Positions 37,138 to 47,129 of a stretch of DNA of 64,000 nucleotides are shown here, one piece after another; position 1 is the stretch's first letter; every line of letters starts with the position of its first letter. Made by a program: the position numbers and the translations under genes. Under the pieces are notes generated by a model, which searched no databases, had not been told where the DNA came from, and was given only the letters and a program-made list of their open reading frames with translations. Location: positions 8,804,001 through 8,868,000 of the forward strand of contig BJHW01000001.1 in NCBI GenBank assembly GCA_005405945.1, written 5' to 3'. The DNA comes from Streptomyces violaceusniger. GTDB lineage: Bacteria; Actinomycetota; Actinomycetes; Streptomycetales; Streptomycetaceae.

Positions 37138-38061
37138 TCAGTGGCACAGCTTGGCTTCGTGATCAGCATGCCCACCCGGTTCCAGCTGGAACGTGCAGTG
37201 CCCGACGTCGAAGTGCGCCCCCAGACATTCCTGGAGTGCGTGCAGCATCCGCTCGTGCCCCATCGCGTCCAGGGCCCCCGGAGCGACCACCACATGGGCC
37301 GAGAGCACCGGCATTCCCGAGGTGATGGTCCACACATGGAGGTCGTGCAGCCCCTCGACCCCGGGCAGGCCGAGGATGTGGGCGCGTACGGCCGCCATGT
37401 CGACATTCCGCGGCGCCGCCTCCAGGAGCACGTTCAGCGTCTCGCGCAGCAGCTTGTACGTCCGCGGGACGATCATGAGGCCGATCACCAGGGAGGCGAT
37501 GGGATCGGCCGTCTGCCAGCCGGTCGCGAGGATGATCCCGGCGGACACCAGCACCGCGACCGAGCCGAGCGCGTCCGCCGCGACCTCCAGGAAGGCGCCC
37601 CGTACGTTCAGGCTGGTGCGTTGCCCGCCCCGGAGCAGGGCCAGCGACACCAGGTTCGCCGCCAGGCCGACGGCGCCGAAGACGACCGTCAGCCCGCCCT
37701 CGGTGGCGGCCGGGGTGAGGAACCGCAGCACCGCCTCATAGAGGATGTAGCCGCCGACGCCGAACAGCAGCAGACAGTTGGCCAGGGCCGCCAGGATCTC
37801 GGCGCGGGCGTAGCCGTAGGTGCGGTGCGGGCTCGGCGGGCGGCCCGCGAAGTGGATCGCCAGCAGCGCCATCGCGAGCCCGAGCGCGTCCGTCGCCATG
37901 TGGCCGGCGTCCGCGAGCAGGGCGAGGGAGTCGGCGAGCAGACCGCCGACGATCTCCACGGCCATCACCGTGAGGGTGATGGCCAGGGCGATCCGCAGCC
38001 GCCACCGGTGGGCGGCGCCCGCGGTGGTCCGGCCGCCGGCGTGGTCATGACCTGCGCCCAT
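37138..38061 (-). CDS. Cation diffusion facilitator (CzcD-type) transporter
   Basis: A 307-residue CDF exporter of zinc or related divalent cations, six transmembrane helices plus a cytoplasmic domain. The metal-site motif HMATDA in helix 2 (LLADAGHMATDALGL) and the equivalent AADALGSVAVLV in helix 5 are present. His-rich segments sit at the N-terminus (GAGHDHAGG) and the C-terminus (GGHADHEAKLCH). The ATG at 38061 starts just before the His-rich region. No regulator is adjacent. Confidence 0.92.
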   Translation of the reverse strand: MGAGHDHAGGRTTAGAAHRWRLRIALAITLTVMAVEIVGGLLADSLALLADAGHMATDALGLAMALLAIHFAGRPPSPHRTYGYARAEILAALANCLLLFGVGGYILYEAVLRFLTPAATEGGLTVVFGAVGLAANLVSLALLRGGQRTSLNVRGAFLEVAADALGSVAVLVSAGIILATGWQTADPIASLVIGLMIVPRTYKLLRETLNVLLEAAPRNVDMAAVRAHILGLPGVEGLHDLHVWTITSGMPVLSAHVVVAPGALDAMGHERMLHALQECLGAHFDVGHCTFQLEPGGHADHEAKLCH

Positions 38062-38133
38062 GTGCGTAGGGGCCTCCTCCCGGCGCCGCGGTCCCCTGCC
38101 CACCAGTGAACTACGGCGCCGTGACGGCGCCGG

Positions 38134-39119
38134 TCAGCCGCGCCGGGCCTCCGGGTGGTGGAGGCACCAGCCCTCCCAGGCCGACTCCACCATCGCGCGC
38201 ACATCGTGCCGGGCGCTCCAGCCCAGCTCCTTGGCGATCAGTTCGGTGGATCCGACGACCCGGGCCGGATCGCCCGCCCGGCGCGGCCCCACCACGGGGG
38301 TGAGGTCCGGGCGGCCGGTGATCTCGCCGATCAGGTCGGACATCTCCCGCACCGAGACGCCCCGGCCGGTGCCGATGTTCACCGTGAGATCGCCCGGCTC
38401 CGGCTGTGCGGCCAGCCGACGGGCCACGGCCAGATGGGCGGAGGCCAGATCCTCGACATGGATGTAGTCGCGGACACAGGTGCCGTCGGGGTGTCGTAGT
38501 CATCACCGAAGATCCGCGGCGGCTCTCCCTCGGTGATCCGCTCGAACATCATCGGGATGATGTTGAACACTCCGGTGTCGGCCATCTCGGGGCGCGTGGC
38601 ACCCGCCACATTGAAGTAGCGCAGACAGGCCGTGGAGAGGGAGTGGGCCGCGCCCGCCGCCCTGACCAGCCATTCTCCGGCCAGCTTGGTCTCTCCGTAC
38701 GGATTGATCGGCAGGCACGGGGTGTCCTCGGTGACGAGTTCCACATCGGGCATGCCGTAGACGGCGGCGGAGGAGGAGAAGAGGAAGCGGCTGACACCGG
38801 CCGCGACCACCGCCTCGAGCAGCACCGTGAGCCCGTGCACATTCTCCCGGTAGTAGCGGAGCGGCTGCTCCACGGACTCCCCGACCTGCTTCTTCGCCGC
38901 GAGATGCACCACACCGGTCACCCCCAGCTCGGCGAACGTGCGGTCCAGCAGCTCACGGTCCAGGGTGGAGCCGCACACCAGGGGCACGTCCTGCGGCAGC
39001 CGCGCCCGGACGCCGCTGGACAGGTCGTCGAGCACGGCCACGGACTCGCCCGCCTCGGCCATGGCCCGCACGACATGCGACCCGATATATCCGGCACCAC
39101 CTGTGATCAGCCATGTCAT
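38134..39119 (-). CDS. galE: UDP-glucose 4-epimerase (frame-broken)
   Basis: NAD-dependent extended SDR that interconverts UDP-glucose and UDP-galactose. Visible: TGGAGYIGSHVV at the N-terminus, SSSAAVYG, the catalytic NPYGETK, RYFNVAGA, and the C-terminal GTGRGVSVREM region. One added C near 38491 (joining DYDTP to DGTCVRDYIHVEDL) restores about 328 residues. It is divergent from the DUF5941/CDP-alcohol transferase operon. In other Streptomyces it is commonly adjacent to that operon, so it may supply UDP-galactose for the surface polymer made there. Confidence 0.9.
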
Positions 39120-39387
39120 GCCCCGCACCCTATCCATGGCGAGGCGGTCGCCGTTTGTGGAGGACAGCCGCCATCCACCATGATGATCGGCGGCGCGCGG
39201 AAGTGGTCGTTCCCCCGATCGTGTGGTGAATGTGCGGTGAACGGCGGCTTCCATCGATCCGATAGCCTCTGCCGGACGTGCCGCCAGCCCATGGGGCCAG
39301 GGCGTGCGATGCCCATGGCCCGGAGGGCCCCAGGCCAGTGCCATCAGCGGCGCGGCCACTATGTCAGCTGCCAAGGAGTGAGTTCGT

Positions 39388-41695
39388 CTGTCGACCGCGA
39401 TTCTCACCGGTGCGCCGGTCGCCGGCTCGTCCCTCGAGGACGACCTGCGGTCGCTGGGCTTCGCCGTGCGTACGGCGACCGACGCCGCCGGGGTCACGGC
39501 GGAGCTCGCCGCCGTCCCGGCGCATGAGCGGGTGGCCCTCGTGGACCCCCGCTTCGTCGGCCATGCCCATGCCCTGCGGCTGGCCCTCACCGACCCCCGC
39601 TTCCCGGCCGCCACGGTGCGCGGTGCGCTGACGGCCCAGCCGGAGGCGCGGGCGGCCCTGGACCGCGCGGTGACGGCTACCGCCGCCACGGCGCGGACCG
39701 GTGACGGTGGGGCGTCCACCGCCGCCGCCCCCGCTCCCGGCTCCGCCGAGAGTCCGGAGCACGCGGCCGCGCCGACCGCGCTGCCCGGCACCGTGCCCGG
39801 CGTGGCGGGGCAGGCGCAGCCGCTCGTCGGCTCGGCACCGAGTCCCGGCGCGGACGCGAGGGACGGCGACGCGGACCCGCTCGGAGCGGCCGTGGCTTCG
39901 AGCGCAGCCCATCGGGCGGACGCCGCCGTGCGCACGCCCGACGCGGCGCACGCGTCGGGCGAGTACGCCGGAGGCCGGTCCCGGAAGCAGCCGTCCGGGA
40001 GCGCCACCGCCCTCGGCGATGCCGCCGCGCCCGGCGACGCCGCGCCGGACCGCGTCGCCGACGCGGGCGTACCGGCGGACGCCGTGGCTCCCGGGCCCAT
40101 CACGCGGGCCGGTGAGACGGGCGGCGTGGGGCATGCCGCCGACGGCTCCGCCGCGCAGTTCCCGTCCGTGACAGCCGCCACGGCGGTGCCCACGGACCAC
40201 GTGACCGACGCCCACTCCTGGGTTGACGACATCGCCGCGGCCCTCGACGCCGGAGGCGTCCCCCTCCACCGGCCCGAGCTCGGGTGCTCGTGGCCGCCGT
40301 GCCCGCGGACGCCCTGTCGCGGGCGAAGGCACAGGACGCCGTGGACGCGGTGGACGACGAGCGAGTGCGGCTGCGGTCGGCCGTGAAGGCGCGGGACGGC
40401 TTCTTCACGACCTTCTGCATCAGCCCGTACTCCCGCTACATCGCCCGCTGGTGCGCCCGGCGCGGGCTGACCCCAATCAGGTCACCACCGCCTCCCTCCT
40501 CACCGCGCTCATCGCCGCGGCCTGCGCCGCCACCGGCACCCGGTCCGGCTTCGTCTCGGCCGGTGTGCTGCTGATCGCCTCGTTCGTGCTCGACTGCACC
40601 GACGGGCAGTTGGCCCGCTACTCGCTCCAGTACTCCACGCTCGGCGCCTGGCTGGACGCCACGTTCGACCGGGCCAAGGAGTACGCCTACTACGCGGGTC
40701 TCGCGCTCGGCGCCGCCCGAGCCGACGGCGACGACGTCTGGGCGCTCGCACTCGGCGCGATGGTGCTCCAGACCTGCCGCCATGTCGTGGACTTCGCCTT
40801 CAACGAGGCCAACCACGACGCCTCGGGCAATACCAGCCCCACCGCCGCCCTCTCCGGCCGCCTCGACAGCGTCGGCTGGACGGTCTGGGTGCGCCGCATG
40901 ATCGTGCTGCCGATCGGCGAGCGCTGGGCGATGATCGCCGTGCTGACCGCGTTCACCACGCCCCGTATCACCTTCTACGCACTGCTCATCGGCTGTGCGC
41001 TGGCCGCCTGCTACACCACCGCGGGCCGGGTGCTGCGCTCGCTGACCCGCCGGGCCGAGCGCACGGACCGGGCCGCCCGCGCCCTCGCCGAGCTGGCCGA
41101 CTCCGGCCCGCTGGCCGAGCTGGTCGCCAAGGCCGCCCCACGCGGGGCGAGTTCGTACCTCGCCCCGGTCTCGGCCGCGCTCGGCACGGCGGCCGTCCTG
41201 GCCTCCACCGCGGCCGCCGGCTTCGGCTCCTGGGTGCCCGTCGGCTGCGCCGTGCTCTACGCGGTGCTCGCGGGCGTCGCCGTCACCGCGCCCCTCAAGG
41301 GCCCCCTCGACTGGCTGGTGCCGCCGCTCTTCCGCGCGGCCGAATACGGCACCATCCTGATACTGGCGGCTTGCTCGGAGGTGAACGGCGCCTTGCCGGC
41401 GGCTTTCGGGCTCGTCGCGGCGGTCGCCTACCATCACTACGACACGGTGTACCGCATCCGCGGCGGCACCGGGGCGCCCCCGCACCGGCTGGTGCGGGCG
41501 ATCGGCGGGCACGAGGGGCGGACGGTGGCGGTCACGGCCGCCGCTGCCCTGCTGCACCACCAGAACCAAGGTTTCACCATCGCGTTGACCGCTTTGGCGG
41601 CGGCCCTCGCGCTGGCGGTGCTCATCGAGAGCATCCGCTTCTGGGTGTCCTCAGGAGCACCCGCTGTACACGACGAATCAGGAGAACCCGCATGA
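39388..41695 (+). CDS. DUF5941 protein with CDP-alcohol phosphatidyltransferase domain (frame-broken)
   Basis: A multi-part membrane protein of about 770 residues. The N-terminal domain (ILTGAPVAGSSLEDDLRSLGF...) is followed by a long Ala/Gly/Pro-rich low-complexity stretch (about residues 80-260), then a second soluble segment (VLVAAVPADALSRAKAQD). Next is a CDP-alcohol phosphotransferase domain with the complete motif D-x2-DGQLAR-x8-G-x3-D-x3-D (DCTDGQLARYSL...DATFD), and a DUF5941 membrane domain with several helices. One added base near 40283 and one near 40473 rejoin the parts. The start codon is uncertain; a CTG at 39388 follows AAGGAG at good distance. It overlaps the next gene (ATGA). 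Probably transfers a phospho-alcohol from a CDP donor in surface-polymer assembly. Confidence 0.78.
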
Positions 41696-42429
41696 TCGGC
41701 CTCGTGCTCGCGGCCGGCGCCGGACGGCGTCTGCGCCCCTACACCGACACGCTCCCCAAGGCCCTGGTGCCCGTGGACGGTGAGACCACCGTCCTCGACC
41801 TGACCCTCGGCAACTTCGCGGAGATCGGTCTGACCGAGGTCGCCATCGTCGTCGGCTACCGCAAGGAGGCCGTGTACGAGCGCAAGGAGGCCCTGGAGCA
41901 GCGTTACGGCCTCAAGCTCACGCTGATCGACAACGACAAGGCCGAGGAGTGGAACAACGCCTACTCCCTCTGGTGCGCCCGTGACGCGATCCAGCACTCC
42001 GTGATCCTCGCCAACGGGGACACCGTGCACCCGGTCTCGGTCGAGAAGACCCTGCTGGCCGCGCGCGGCAACGGCCAGAAGATCATCCTCGCCCTGGACA
42101 CGGTCAAGCAGCTCGCCGACGAGGAGATGAAGGTCGTCGCCGACCCCGACAAGGGCGTCCAGAAGATCACCAAGCTGATGGACCCGGCCGAGGCGACCGG
42201 TGAGTACATCGGCGTCACCCTCATCGAGGGCGAGGCCGCCGCGGACCTCGCGGACGCGCTGAAGGCCACCTTCGAGCGCGACCCCGACCTCTACTACGAG
42301 GACGGCTACCAGGAGCTGGTCAACCGCGGCTTCAAGGTCGACGTGGCCCCCATCGGCGACGTCAAGTGGGTCGAGATCGACAACCACGACGATCTGGCGA
42401 AGGGCCGTGAGATCGCGTGCCAGTACTGA
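41692..42429 (+). CDS. Sugar/polyol-phosphate nucleotidyltransferase (probable cytidylyltransferase)
   Basis: A 245-residue NTP-transferase fold protein with the classic LAAGAGRRLRPYTDTLPKALVPVDG start and metal-binding NGDTVHP. It is similar in layout to phosphocholine and myo-inositol-1-phosphate cytidylyltransferases. Because it sits between two CDP-alcohol transferase genes and next to a glycerol-1-phosphate dehydrogenase-like gene, CTP-dependent activation of glycerol-1-phosphate, inositol-phosphate or a related alcohol phosphate is the most likely role. Start by ATGA overlap with the preceding gene, which fixes it. The next gene overlaps by 13 bp. Confidence 0.85.
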   Translation: MIGLVLAAGAGRRLRPYTDTLPKALVPVDGETTVLDLTLGNFAEIGLTEVAIVVGYRKEAVYERKEALEQRYGLKLTLIDNDKAEEWNNAYSLWCARDAIQHSVILANGDTVHPVSVEKTLLAARGNGQKIILALDTVKQLADEEMKVVADPDKGVQKITKLMDPAEATGEYIGVTLIEGEAAADLADALKATFERDPDLYYEDGYQELVNRGFKVDVAPIGDVKWVEIDNHDDLAKGREIACQY

Positions 42430-43489
42430 CGAGGCTCATCCCCTCGCCGCTCGTCGTCGACATCCGCGCGGGCGCCCTGGACGATCTCGCGGGGGTCCTC
42501 GCCGACCAGCGGATCTCCTCCTCCGGAAAGCTGGCCATCGCCATCAGCGGCGGCTCCGGCGCCCTGCTGCGCGAGCGGCTGGCGCCGGCGCTGCCGGGCG
42601 CGAGCTGGTACGAGGTCGGCGGCGGCACCCTGGATGACGCGATCAAGCTCGCCGACCGCATGAAGTCGGGGCACTACGACGCGGTCGTGGGGCTGGGCGG
42701 CGGAAAGATCATCGACTGTGCGAAGTTCGCCGCGGCGCGCATCGGCCTCCCGCTGGTCGCCGTCGCCACCAACCTCTCGCACGACGGTCTGTGCTCCCCT
42801 GTCGCCACCCTCGACAACGACGCGGGCCGCGGCTCGTACGGGGTGCCCAACCCGATCGCCGTGGTCATCGACCTCGATGTGATCCGGGAGGCCCCGGTCC
42901 GCTTCGTCCGCTCCGGTATCGGCGACGCCCTGTCCAACATCTCCGCGGTGGCCGACTGGGAGCTGTCCAACCGGGAGACCGGCGAGCAGATCGACGGCCT
43001 CGCGGCCGCGATGGCGCGCCAGGCCGGTGAGGCCGTGCTGCGCCACCCCGGCGGGGTCGGCGACGACAGCTTCCTCCAGGTGCTGGCCGAGGGACTGGTG
43101 CTCACCGGCATCTCGATGTCGGTCGCGGGGACTCCCGCCCGGCCTCCGGTGCCTGCCACGAGATCAACCACGCCTTCGACCTCCTCTTCCCCAAGCGCGC
43201 CGCCAGCCACGGCGAGCAGTGCGGTCTGGCCGCCGCCTTCGCGATGCGTCTGCGCGGGGCGCACGAGGAGTCGGAGCACATGGCCGAGGTGCTGCACCGG
43301 CACGGGCTGCCCGTGCTGCCCGAGGAGATCGGCTTCACCGTGGACGAGTTCGTCCAGGTCGTGGAGTTCGCTCCGAAGACGCGCCCCGGCCGCTACACGA
43401 TCCTCGAGCACCTCGACCTCTCATCCGACGCGATCAGGGACGCATACGCCGACTATGCCAAAGCAGTCAGTCAAGCCATCAGTGGCTGA
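42417..43489 (+). CDS. Iron-containing alcohol dehydrogenase, glycerol-1-phosphate dehydrogenase-like (frame-broken)
   Basis: About 358 residues related to sn-glycerol-1-phosphate dehydrogenase/AraM within the iron-containing alcohol dehydrogenase superfamily. NAD(P)-binding GLGGGKIIDCAKF and the substrate segment ATNLSHDGLCSPVA are clear. Metal ligands are in DALSNISAVADWE and the two His positions (HEINHAFDLL, SHGEQCGLAA). One C added near 43130 joins MSVAG to SRPASGACHEINHAF. Such enzymes make sn-glycerol-1-phosphate from dihydroxyacetone phosphate, normally the archaeal lipid stereoisomer. Here the product probably feeds the adjacent nucleotidyltransferase. The GTG at 42417 overlaps the preceding gene. 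Confidence 0.8.
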
Positions 43490-44246
43490 ACTCCGCCCGG
43501 TCGTCCACCCCGCGGGGGTGAAGGACCGGCGGAGCGGTGAGCACTGGGCCGGGCGCCTCTACATGCGGGAGATCTCGCTCCGCTGCGACCGGCACCTGGT
43601 GAACACGCGGGTCACGCCCAACCAGCTGACGTATCTGATGACCGTCTTCGGCGCCCTCGCCGCCCCGGCCCTGCTGGTGCCGGGGATCGCGGGCGCCGTG
43701 CTCGGGGTGCTGATGGTCCAGCTCTACCTGCTGCTGGACTGCGTGGACGGCGAGATAGCCCGCTGGAAGCAGCAGTTCTCGCTGAGCGGTGTGTATCTGG
43801 ACCGGGTCGGCGCCTACCTGTGCGACGCCGCGGTGCTCGTCGGCTTCGGTCTGCGCGCCGCCGACCTGTGGGGCTCCGGGCGGATCGACTGGCTGTGGGC
43901 GTTCCTCGGCACCCTCGCCGCGCTCGGTGCCATCCTGATCAAGGCCGAGACCGACCTCGTCGGGGTCGCCCGGCACCAGGGCGGTCTGCCGCCGGTCAAG
44001 GAGGCGGCCGCCGAGCCGCGCTCGTCCGGTGTGGCGCTGGCCCGCAGGGCGGCCGCGGCGCTGAAGTTCCACCGGCTGGTCCTCGGGGTGGAGGCGTCGC
44101 TGCTCATCCTCGTGGTGGCGATCGTGGACCAGGTGCGCGGCGACCTGTTCTTCACCCGGCTGGGCGTTGCCGTACTGGCCGGTATCGCCCTGCTGCAAAC
44201 CCTGCTTCACCTCGTGTCCATCCTCGCGTCGAGCAGGCTCAAGTGA
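43455..44246 (+). CDS. CDP-alcohol phosphatidyltransferase family protein (variant active site)
   Basis: A 263-residue integral membrane CDP-alcohol transferase with about six helices. The catalytic motif reads D-CV-DGEIAR-WKQQFSLS-G-VYL-D-RVG-A. The first three aspartates, the Gly and the Arg are present, but the fourth aspartate position, proposed as catalytic base in the family, is alanine (A120). Either this subfamily uses another base, or the protein has changed function. The ATG at 43455 lies inside the end of the dehydrogenase gene (35-bp overlap). The next gene overlaps by GTGA. A polyol-phosphate transferase in the surface-polymer pathway is inferred from context. Confidence 0.8.
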   Translation: MPKQSVKPSVAELRPVVHPAGVKDRRSGEHWAGRLYMREISLRCDRHLVNTRVTPNQLTYLMTVFGALAAPALLVPGIAGAVLGVLMVQLYLLLDCVDGEIARWKQQFSLSGVYLDRVGAYLCDAAVLVGFGLRAADLWGSGRIDWLWAFLGTLAALGAILIKAETDLVGVARHQGGLPPVKEAAAEPRSSGVALARRAAAALKFHRLVLGVEASLLILVVAIVDQVRGDLFFTRLGVAVLAGIALLQTLLHLVSILASSRLK

Positions 44247-45130
44247 GCATGAGCACAATGAAGCTCGGAGCGGTCGTCCTGACGATGGGCAACCGCCCCG
44301 AGGAGCTGCGCGCACTCCTCGACTCGGTCGCCAAGCAGGACGGCGACCCGGTCGAGGTGGTCGTCGTGGGCAACGGCTCCCCGCTGCCCCCGCTGCCCGA
44401 GGGCGTCCGGACCATCGAGCTGCCCGAGAACGTGGGCATTCCGGCGGGCCGCAACGTGGGCATCGAGGCGTTCGGACCCGGCGGGTCGGACGTCGATGTG
44501 CTGCTGTTCCTCGACGACGACGGCCTGCTGCCGGGCACCGACACGGCCGAGCTGTGCCGCCAGGCGTTCGCCGCCGACCCGGAGCTGGGCATCATCTCGT
44601 TCCGCATCGCCGACCCGGACACCGGCGTCACCCAGCGTCGCCATGTGCCCCGGCTGCGCGCCTCCGACCCCCTGCGGTCCTCTCGGGTGACCACCTTCCT
44701 GGGCGGTGCCAACGCGGTGCGTACCACGGTGTTCCAGCAGGTCGGAGGGTTGCCGGACGACTTCTTCTACGCCCATGAGGAGACCGATCTGGCCTGGCGG
44801 GCGCTGGACGCCGGATGGATGATCGATTACCGGTCGGACATGGTGCTGCACCATCCGACCACCGCCCCGAGCAGGCACGCGGTCTACCACCGCATGGTGG
44901 CGCGCAACCGGGTCTGGCTGGCCCGGCGTAACCTTCCTGCGCTGCTCGTCCCCGTCTATCTGGGCGTCTGGCTGCTGCTCACACTGGCCAGGCGTCCCTC
45001 GAAAACCGCACTTCGGGCCTGGTTCGGAGGGTTTCGGGAAGGCTGGAAGACACCGTGTGGTCCACGCCGGCCCATGAAGTGGCGTACGGTATGGCGCCTG
45101 ACCCGACTGGGCCGACCTCCTGTCATCTGA
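44243..45130 (+). CDS. Family 2 glycosyltransferase
   Basis: A 295-residue GT-A fold glycosyltransferase. LGAVVLTMGNRPEELRALLDS is the N-terminal nucleotide-binding strand. The metal-binding DxD region is LFLDDDG, the acceptor region FLGGANAVR, and FYAHEETDLAWR carries the usual ED/EE catalytic segment. A C-terminal hydrophobic segment (LLVPVYLGVWLLLTLA) tethers it to the membrane. The GTG at 44243 overlaps the stop of the previous gene; the ATG at 44249 is an alternative. Probably adds a sugar to the polymer exported by the following ABC transporter. Confidence 0.88.
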   Translation: MSMSTMKLGAVVLTMGNRPEELRALLDSVAKQDGDPVEVVVVGNGSPLPPLPEGVRTIELPENVGIPAGRNVGIEAFGPGGSDVDVLLFLDDDGLLPGTDTAELCRQAFAADPELGIISFRIADPDTGVTQRRHVPRLRASDPLRSSRVTTFLGGANAVRTTVFQQVGGLPDDFFYAHEETDLAWRALDAGWMIDYRSDMVLHHPTTAPSRHAVYHRMVARNRVWLARRNLPALLVPVYLGVWLLLTLARRPSKTALRAWFGGFREGWKTPCGPRRPMKWRTVWRLTRLGRPPVI

Positions 45131-45200
45131 CAAGCTCGTAACGAAGAGCATCGGGCGCGACCCGGGGCGCGGCCCCGCTCAGCGCACCCTGAAGACGAAA

Positions 45201-46143
45201 GTGTCAACTGTGAGCGAGACTACGCACGACGGTGCGGTAGCCGTGAGTGGCCCGCCATCAGCCGACGACGGACTGTCCCCGGCCGAGCTGGCGCGGAAGT
45301 ACGAGCTGTCGGTGAGCGGCGCCCGGGTGAGCCTCCGCGAGTACATCCGCCAGATGTGGGGCCGGCGTCACTTCATCATGGCCTTCTCGTCGGCCAAGCT
45401 CACCGCCCAGTACAGCCAGGCCAAGCTGGGTCAGGTGTGGCAGGTGGCGACCCCGCTGCTCAACGCGGCGGTGTACTTCTTCATCTTCGGCATGCTGCTG
45501 AAGAGCAGTCGCGGTATGCCGAACGACATGTACATTCCGTTCCTGGTGACGGGTGTGTTCGTCTTCACCTTCACCCAGGCATCCGCCATGGCGGGCGTAC
45601 GGGCGATCTCCGGGAACCTCGGGCTGGTGCGGGCCCTGCACTTCCCGCGCGCCTCGCTCCCCATCTCCTTCGCGCTCCAGCAGCTCCAGCAGCTGCTCTT
45701 CTCGATGATCGTGCTGGTCATCGTGCTACTGGGCTTCGGTCACTACCCGTCCTTCGCCTGGCTGCTCATCGTGCCCACGCTGGCGCTCCAGTTCGTCTTC
45801 AACACCGGGCTTTCGCTGATCATGGCCCGGCTGGGGCCAAGACCCCGGACCTCGCTCAGCTGCTGCCCTTCATCCTCCGTACGTGGATGTACGCGTCCGG
45901 GGTGATGTTCCCGCTGGCCCGTACGCTCGAACACGCGGGGCGAGCAAGTGGATCTCGGACGCCATGCTGGGGAACCCGGCGGCGGTGTACATGGACCTGA
46001 TGCGGTACGCGCTGATCGACGACTACACCGGGGCCAACCTGCCGCCGCATGTTTGGGCGCTGGCCCTGGGCTGGGCGGTCCTCTTCGGCGCCGGGGGATT
46101 CGTGTACTTCTGGAAGGCAGAGGAGCAGTACGGCCGTGGCTGA
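45201..46143 (+). CDS. TagG-type ABC-2 polysaccharide exporter permease (frame-broken)
   Basis: A permease of about 314 residues with six membrane segments, of the teichoic-acid/O-antigen exporter type. Typical elements are REYIRQMWGRRHFIMAFSSAKL just before the first helix, QYSQAKLGQVWQVATPLLNA and the aromatic C-terminal helix. Two added G bases near 45838 and 45943 (restoring LGAKTPDLAQLLPF and GASKWISDAM) give a complete protein. It overlaps the ATPase gene, which starts with GTG inside its last codons. Works with TagH-like ATPase to flip the lipid-linked polymer. Confidence 0.85.
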
Positions 46144-46969
46144 GCAAACCCTCGACAAAGGTGCCCAGGCGGAGCAGGCCGACCAGGCCGCTCAGGTGGT
46201 TTCCGCGCCGACGCGGGTGCCCACCGTCATCGCCGACGACGTCCACATCGTCTACCGGGTCAACGGCGGCCCCAAGGGGAAGGGCAGCGCCACCGCCGCC
46301 CTCAGCCGCATGCTGGGCCGCAAGAACGCCCCGGGCATGCGCGAGGTGCACGCCGTGCGCGGGGTCACCTTCGTGGCGTACAAGGGCGAGTCGATCGGTC
46401 TGATCGGGTCCAACGGCTCGGGGAAGTCGACCCTGCTCAAGGCCGTCGCGGGACTGCTGCCCACCGAGCGCGGCAAGGTCTACACCAACGGCCAGCCGTC
46501 GCTGCTCGGTGTGAACGCGGCGCTGATGAACGACCTCACCGGTGAGCGGAACGTGATCCTCGGCGGTCTGGCCATGGGCATGTCGCGTGAGCAGATCCGG
46601 GAGCGCTACCAGGGCATCGTGGACTTCTCGGGCATCAACGAGAAGGGTGACTTCATCACCCTGCCGATGCGCACGTACTCCTCCGGTATGGCGGCCCGGC
46701 TGCGGTTCTCCATCGCCGCGGCCAAGGACCACGATGTGCTGATGATCGACGAGGCGCTGGCCACCGGTGACAGGAAGTTCCAGAAGCGCTCCGAGGCCCG
46801 GATCCGCGAGCTCCGTCAGGAGGCCGGCACGGTCTTCCTCGTCAGCCACAACAACAAGTCCATCCGGGACACCTGCGACCGGGTGCTGTGGCTGGAGAAG
46901 GGCGAGCTGCTGATGGACGGCCCGACCGACGAGGTCATCAAGGCGTACGAGAAGGAGACCGGCAAGTAG
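46136..46969 (+). CDS. TagH/Wzt-type ABC exporter ATP-binding protein
   Basis: A 277-residue ATPase specific for polysaccharide and teichoic acid exporters. Walker A is GSNGSGKST, the signature YSSGMAARLRFSIA, Walker B VLMIDEALATGD, and H-loop VSHNNKSI. The subfamily-specific N-terminal extension and the 'SIGLIGSNG' and 'LLGVNAALMNDLTGERN' segments match Wzt/TagH proteins. The GTG at 46136 overlaps the permease stop. It is the last gene of the operon and is followed 32 bp later by a strong terminator. Confidence 0.92.
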   Translation: MAEQTLDKGAQAEQADQAAQVVSAPTRVPTVIADDVHIVYRVNGGPKGKGSATAALSRMLGRKNAPGMREVHAVRGVTFVAYKGESIGLIGSNGSGKSTLLKAVAGLLPTERGKVYTNGQPSLLGVNAALMNDLTGERNVILGGLAMGMSREQIRERYQGIVDFSGINEKGDFITLPMRTYSSGMAARLRFSIAAAKDHDVLMIDEALATGDRKFQKRSEARIRELRQEAGTVFLVSHNNKSIRDTCDRVLWLEKGELLMDGPTDEVIKAYEKETGK

Positions 46970-47001
46970 CGCTACGGCGAACGCCGTTCCATAAACCATC
47001 A

Positions 47002-47033
47002 GGCCCCGCCGGGCAACCCGGCGGGGCCTTGTT
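47002..47033 (+). terminator. Strong rho-independent terminator of the polymer operon
   Basis: A perfect 12-bp stem (GGCCCCGCCGGG, 47002-47013, and complement 47017-47028) with a 3-nt loop, followed by TTGTT, 32 bp after the ABC ATPase stop. Confidence 0.85.
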
Positions 47034-47129
47034 GTCCACAAGCGGACCATGTACCCCGGAGGGGAATGGGCGTGGAACCGTGGCACGTTGGGCAGAGCGA
47101 CGGGGGAATCTGCACGGGGGGCTGACGGG

